DNA of 64,000 nt from Lichtheimia corymbifera B2541 (Eukaryota > Mucoromycota > Mucoromycetes > Mucorales > Lichtheimiaceae). Positions within the stretch are counted from its first letter, which is position 1. Each line of letters opens with the position of its first letter. The notes under the pieces were generated by a model. It was not told the DNA's origin, made no database searches, and was given only the letters and a program-made list of their open reading frames with translations. The DNA lies in assembly GCA_000697475.1 (NCBI GenBank), contig JNEU01001155.1, positions 38,525 through 102,524 on the forward strand. The letters are read 5' to 3'. The position numbers and the translations under genes are program-made. Shown one piece after another: positions 60,460 through 64,000 of this stretch.

Positions 60460-63239
60460 AGGAGGTCAGTGGTACCCAGATGAATACAAATCCTCCTGAA
60501 AACGTCAAGGCTGGTGTGAATTTGTTGCATGGCGTGAAGGTGTATGCACAAAAGAGGGGTCGTCAACAAGTCTCTGAGAATGGTAGTGCGGTGGCTGCTG
60601 CTGCTGTGGCAAAGAAGAAAGGCCGAATCGATGGTGAGGTTGTTGACAATCAAGGTGCTGGTGTCACGAATGGTGAGAATGTCATACAAGGTACGGTTGG
60701 TGCGAATGGTGCTTCTGGTGGTGTACATGTGCAGGCGGCGCAAACACAGGCGATGGATGTTGATCAGAGAGTACCTACTGAGGAGAAAAAGCCTAAGAGG
60801 AAAAGACAAGTGCGAAAGTTGGCAGTGACTATACCACAAAAGGATGTTTGGGAACGCTTGAAGCAGGTTGATGCTGGTTTGTCGATGGCAGATTGGATTG
60901 CTTTGTCAAGACATAGTGCCAAGGATGTACAGGATGGCATTCGCTACTTGCATGGACGTAGGTCAAAGGGAACAGAGGGTGCACCTACATCACGTCAATC
61001 ACAGCTTCCAAGTGTACCTGTTAATTATGTGGATCTGCATGAGCACGAGTTGACTGATTCTTCCGATGATTGGGCTTACTCTGATGATGAATATGGTACT
61101 TTTAGGTCTGACAGCAGTGAAGTTGGATCCGATGGTTTTGCTTTTGCTGATGGCGAAGATGGTGGTTACGACTCTGATGATACGCAATACGAGTACCCGT
61201 ACAATCTGGAGAAGATGAAGGAGAGTGCGCCGCTACAAGCTCCCATCACAATTCATGGTCATCTTGTGCAAGCGGTATTCGATTCAGGTGCTGGAGTCTC
61301 TGTCATCAGTAAGAATCTTGCTGAAAAGGTTGGCCTGACAACGAATGGTGACAAGCTGATTGTTGAAGCATTTGGTGACAATGCTTTACCGGCTGGTGGT
61401 ATCTCGGTTGCTGTGCCAGTGAGAGCAGCAGGGAAATTAAGGCCAGAACACATGACGATTCAAGACGTGAAGGGTGACGTTTGTTTGTTGGGAACATCAT
61501 GGCATCGTCAATATGGTGTGAGGGTGGATCATCAAACTGGTACAATACATATTCCAACGAACCATGGCAAGGGGACTGTATTGTTGCAAGGGAGATACCC
61601 AAGGCCTGAACATGAGGCGGACAATGTGGTACTGGCTGTGAGCGTCAAAGGATCACAATCATCAAGCGGGCAGGTCATGAGTGGTGATACCAAAGGCAGT
61701 GCTTTGGATTCAAGGAGGGAGGAGGCCTCAAATGACAATGAATTTCTGCAGCGATATGTGGATGAGGTATTGGATGGCTCTGGTGGTCCTGATAGCGAAG
61801 TACCCAAGGAGATCAAGGAAGTTGTCGACAAGTATGCGACTTGCTTTGTGGAAGTTAGTGGATTGGGTTTAGTCAAGGATGTTGAACACTCTATTCCCAC
61901 CACTACTGACAAGCCAATCCGCACTTCTCCTTACCGGCTATCATGGGAGGAACAAGATCATCTTCGTGACGAATTGGATCGATTGCTGGAGCTGGGCCTC
62001 ATCAAGCCTTCAGATGGACAATGGACCTCCCCGATCTTGTTTGTGAAGAAGAAAGATGGATCTTTACGGCTGTGTGTGGATTATAGGAAGCTGAATGATA
62101 TCACGGTCAAGGATGCGTTTCCATTGCCAAACATTGATGAGCTGTTGGACTCGGTTGGTGGTGCCCGGTATTTTTCGACTCTTGACGCAGCATCTGGTTA
62201 TTGGCAGATTCCATTAGCAGCTGATTCCATTGCAAAGTCAGGTTTTACAACCAAATGGGGTACTTACACTTGGCAGGCGATGCCGTTTGGTCTTTGTTCA
62301 GCACCCCAAACTTTCCAACGAGCTGTGACCAATATCCTAACTCCGTACATTGGCGACTTTGTACATGTGTTCATTGATGACATTATTGTGTGCAGCAAGG
62401 ATCTGGATGAACACGCGGTGCATTTGGCAAAGGTGATGGAGGCATGTCAATCGGCAAACTTGCGGCTGAAACGTTCCAAGTGTGTATTTGGTCTTCCCCA
62501 AGTTGAATATTTGGGACATGTGATCACGGGAGATGGATTGTTGCCGAATGAGAGAAACACTGAGAAGATAATGAAGATGCCAATACCAAGGAATGCCAGG
62601 GAGGTCAAGACATGGCTTGGGACGACTGGATATTATCGGCGACACATCAAGGGGCATGCACAAGTGGCGAGACCATTGACACGGTTACTCAAGCAAGATG
62701 TGGCATTCGTATGGGATAAGGAAGAGCAATTAGCCTTTGACACTTTGAAGCATGCGTTAACCTCTCCCCCTATACTTGCCTATCCGGATCGTAATCAGGT
62801 GCAAATACTCACGACGGATGCTTCTACTCATGGCTTGGGAGCGGTATTGTCACAGTCGCCAACTGGTGATGCAAGAGAAGAACGCGTTATTGCCTATGCA
62901 TCTCGGTCATTACGCGACTCTGAAGAACGATATGCAGCCACACACTTGGAGGCTTTGGCGGTAGTATGGGCTGTGGAATACTTTAGACATTACCTGAGTG
63001 GACGCCAATTCGTATTGTATACCGACCATGCTGCTTTGCCATTCATCTTTCAACAAGCAAGGCCTTCAGTGAAGCTGACACGTTGGGCGGCAAGTCTTAT
63101 GGAGTACAATTTCGTGGCTCGGTACAGGCCTGGTCGTGCGAATCCAGCAGACGCGTTGTCAAGATTGCTGCCAGCGGTTGGAGTTGACGATGTTGAGGAG
63201 TTGGAGGAAGAGGAAGGTGAAGAGTTGGAATGGGAATGA
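60432..63239 (+). CDS. pol: Retrotransposon Pol: protease, reverse transcriptase, RNase H (no integrase)
   Basis: The open frame begins after a stop at 60429-60431; its first ATG is at 60480, so it is probably made by -1 frameshifting from gag. About 930 residues. A disordered, basic linker is followed by an acidic stretch. The aspartic protease shows VFDSGAGVSVIS and DVCLLGTSWHRQYGV. RT shows LCVDYRKLNDITVKDAFPLP, STLDAASGYWQIPL, MPFGLCSAPQTFQR and the catalytic FIDDIIV. RNase H (ILTTDASTHGLGAVLSQ, LEALAVVWAVEYF, YTDHAAL, ADALSR) retains all four acidic residues. The frame ends with an acidic tail directly after RNase H, where Ty3 elements normally continue into integrase. Confidence 0.93.
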   Translation, partial: AGKRQWVPLKEVSGTQMNTNPPENVKAGVNLLHGVKVYAQKRGRQQVSENGSAVAAAAVAKKKGRIDGEVVDNQGAGVTNGENVIQGTVGANGASGGVHVQAAQTQAMDVDQRVPTEEKKPKRKRQVRKLAVTIPQKDVWERLKQVDAGLSMADWIALSRHSAKDVQDGIRYLHGRRSKGTEGAPTSRQSQLPSVPVNYVDLHEHELTDSSDDWAYSDDEYGTFRSDSSEVGSDGFAFADGEDGGYDSDDTQYEYPYNLEKMKESAPLQAPITIHGHLVQAVFDSGAGVSVISKNLAEKVGLTTNGDKLIVEAFGDNALPAGGISVAVPVRAAGKLRPEHMTIQDVKGDVCLLGTSWHRQYGVRVDHQTGTIHIPTNHGKGTVLLQGRYPRPEHEADNVVLAVSVKGSQSSSGQVMSGDTKGSALDSRREEASNDNEFLQRYVDEVLDGSGGPDSEVPKEIKEVVDKYATCFVEVSGLGLVKDVEHSIPTTTDKPIRTSPYRLSWEEQDHLRDELDRLLELGLIKPSDGQWTSPILFVKKKDGSLRLCVDYRKLNDITVKDAFPLPNIDELLDSVGGARYFSTLDAASGYWQIPLAADSIAKSGFTTKWGTYTWQAMPFGLCSAPQTFQRAVTNILTPYIGDFVHVFIDDIIVCSKDLDEHAVHLAKVMEACQSANLRLKRSKCVFGLPQVEYLGHVITGDGLLPNERNTEKIMKMPIPRNAREVKTWLGTTGYYRRHIKGHAQVARPLTRLLKQDVAFVWDKEEQLAFDTLKHALTSPPILAYPDRNQVQILTTDASTHGLGAVLSQSPTGDAREERVIAYASRSLRDSEERYAATHLEALAVVWAVEYFRHYLSGRQFVLYTDHAALPFIFQQARPSVKLTRWAASLMEYNFVARYRPGRANPADALSRLLPAVGVDDVEELEEEEGEELEWE
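60435..60441 (+). promoter_or_regulatory. Candidate -1 ribosomal frameshift heptamer GGGAAAA
   Basis: In the gag frame the bases divide as G GGA AAA, the X XXY YYZ pattern for -1 slippage. A slip there moves ribosomes from gag (stop 16 nt downstream) into the pol frame, which is open only from 60432. Position and phase therefore fit exactly. I did not identify a downstream pseudoknot. Confidence 0.65.
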
Positions 63240-64000
63240 GAAGAAAAGAAAAGGAACAAAAGGAAAAGAAACAAAAAAAGTACAAAAGGCAGTGAAAAAA
63301 GGATATAAAAAAAAAGGATATAAGAGGTGGAAAAGAGAGGAGACAAAAAAAAAAAAAAAGAAGCAAAAGACAAAACAACAAAAAAAAGGAGAATGGGTTA
63401 AGGAAGGACACTATGACGTGTGCCTGGGTTACTATGCATTTGTATTACCACACTTTGTACCACATCAAGACACTACAACACTTTATTCAAGCAAGCTTTC
63501 AACCATCTATCTATCACTTCAAACAACACACATTCAAGTTATCAATTCACGAGTTATCATCAAGCGCGACATTTCCTCAAGATTACAAGCAAAGAAGAAT
63601 GGATTACCCACGTTACTTGGCGATTTATTATCTCTTAACAGAGAATCTGAGATATTTCAAAATAAAAAGAAAATGGAGGTACGTTGAGAATCAATATACT
63701 GTATTCAACTGCTGTTACCAGCTATAACTACAACATGTCTTATATACATTTCTATGATACTTGTGTGATGATGCTATATGAGGAAGGGATATACATATAA
63801 GGATGTTGGGAAAACACAAGATGATGGATAGAGTTGATGGGGCTCGTTGTGTGATGAATTTTGAGTGTATGTGTGTGAATGTTACATGTGGTGTCCTCTT
63901 GTGGGATAGGTGTGGTCGCTGTGATACATTGGCTTGTCATCTTGTACTGGGTGATGGATCTTGGATGTATTGGTACTTGAAATACGACAATTGGTACTAG
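63240..64000. other. Downstream of pol: purine/A-rich tract and unassigned sequence
   Basis: 63240-63400 is almost entirely A and G with few C/T. 63413-63727 is open in one frame and ends with a basic Tyr-rich peptide; a frame open to the window edge starts at 63803. Neither shows the HHCC zinc site or DDE core of an integrase. No LTR sequence is seen before 64000. Confidence 0.5.

Larger units (their letters stand above)
59014..64000 (+). mobile_element. Ty3-like LTR retrotransposon, no integrase or 3' LTR within the window
   Basis: 5' LTR, 200-nt leader, gag, then protease-RT-RNase H in the -1 frame. Both frames are free of internal stops, so the copy is young or under selection. After the pol stop at 63239 there is a purine/A-rich tract (63225-63400) that could include a polypurine tract, then about 600 bp with no recognisable integrase and no copy of the LTR before base 64000. 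The right end of the element is therefore not defined here. Confidence 0.85.

Noticed and set aside
63413..63727. Open frame after pol whose end (basic, Tyr-rich, IKRKWRYVEN) faintly recalls the linker before Ty3 integrases
   Set aside because: Similarity is very weak, the frame differs from pol, and no HHCC or DDE motif follows before its stop.

Overview
The window is nuclear DNA of a filamentous fungus, most likely an early-diverging one (Mucorales or another Mucoromycota). The genes are fungal: a BEM2-type RasGEF/RhoGAP protein, SHR3, a Skt5/Chs4-like Sel1 protein, an MNN9-family mannosyltransferase, TYR1 and a PHO13-type phosphatase. They are split by many short introns, mostly about 45-110 nt, with GTAAGT/GTATGT donors and TAG/CAG acceptors. 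Low-complexity Gln, His and Ser runs are common and intergenic DNA is AT-rich. The phylum is inferred from gene content and style, not from a database search. For nearly all genes I rebuilt the exon chain by hand; in each chain given, exon lengths add up to a whole number of codons and the joined frame keeps the family motifs.

Layout. 1-134: the last codons of an aspartokinase-like gene. 381-2972 (-): a nine-exon sucrose/H+ symporter-like transporter with two microexons. About 3030-4720 (-): an unresolved, possibly decayed membrane-protein locus. 4746-9669: gene-poor DNA that contains a 1-kb tandem repeat with a 524-bp higher-order period. 9670-12574 (+): a FAR-17a/AIG1-like protein and the 24-kDa subunit of complex I. 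12789-23204 (-): MNN9-family mannosyltransferase, SWIRM protein and the 2,225-residue BEM2-like protein. 24189-27761: PRPP synthetase (-) and adenylosuccinate synthetase (+), divergent around a 541-bp promoter with a TGACTCA site. 28018-38082: sulfotransferase-like protein, an unknown low-complexity protein, a two-finger C2H2 factor, a PHO13-like phosphatase and a coiled-coil Gln-rich protein. 39029-44687 (-): Sel1-repeat protein and prephenate dehydrogenase. 46077-49366 (+): a membrane-anchored ADAM metalloprotease. 50122-55280 (-): SHR3 and a BRE4/aromatic-acid-exporter-like membrane protein. 55660-56121 (+): a small predicted N-myristoylated SVIP-like protein whose first exon codes only the start Met. 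57057-57127 (-): tRNA-Gly(GCC).

58264 to the right edge holds a Ty3-like LTR retrotransposon. It has two 392-bp LTR-plus-primer-site copies 750 bp apart, an intact gag, and an intact protease-RT-RNase H frame joined to gag by a correctly phased -1 slippery heptamer. The pol frame stops right after RNase H, and neither an integrase nor a 3' LTR is seen before the window ends.

Several genes connect functionally. PRPP synthetase and adenylosuccinate synthetase belong to the same nucleotide pathway and share a promoter. Aspartokinase, TYR1 and SHR3 belong to amino-acid synthesis or uptake. BEM2-like, Skt5-like and MNN9-like genes all concern polarity and the cell wall. The strongest candidates for something new are the higher-order tandem repeat, the integrase-less gag/pol locus with tandem LTRs, the start-codon-only exon, and the insertion in PRPP synthetase.
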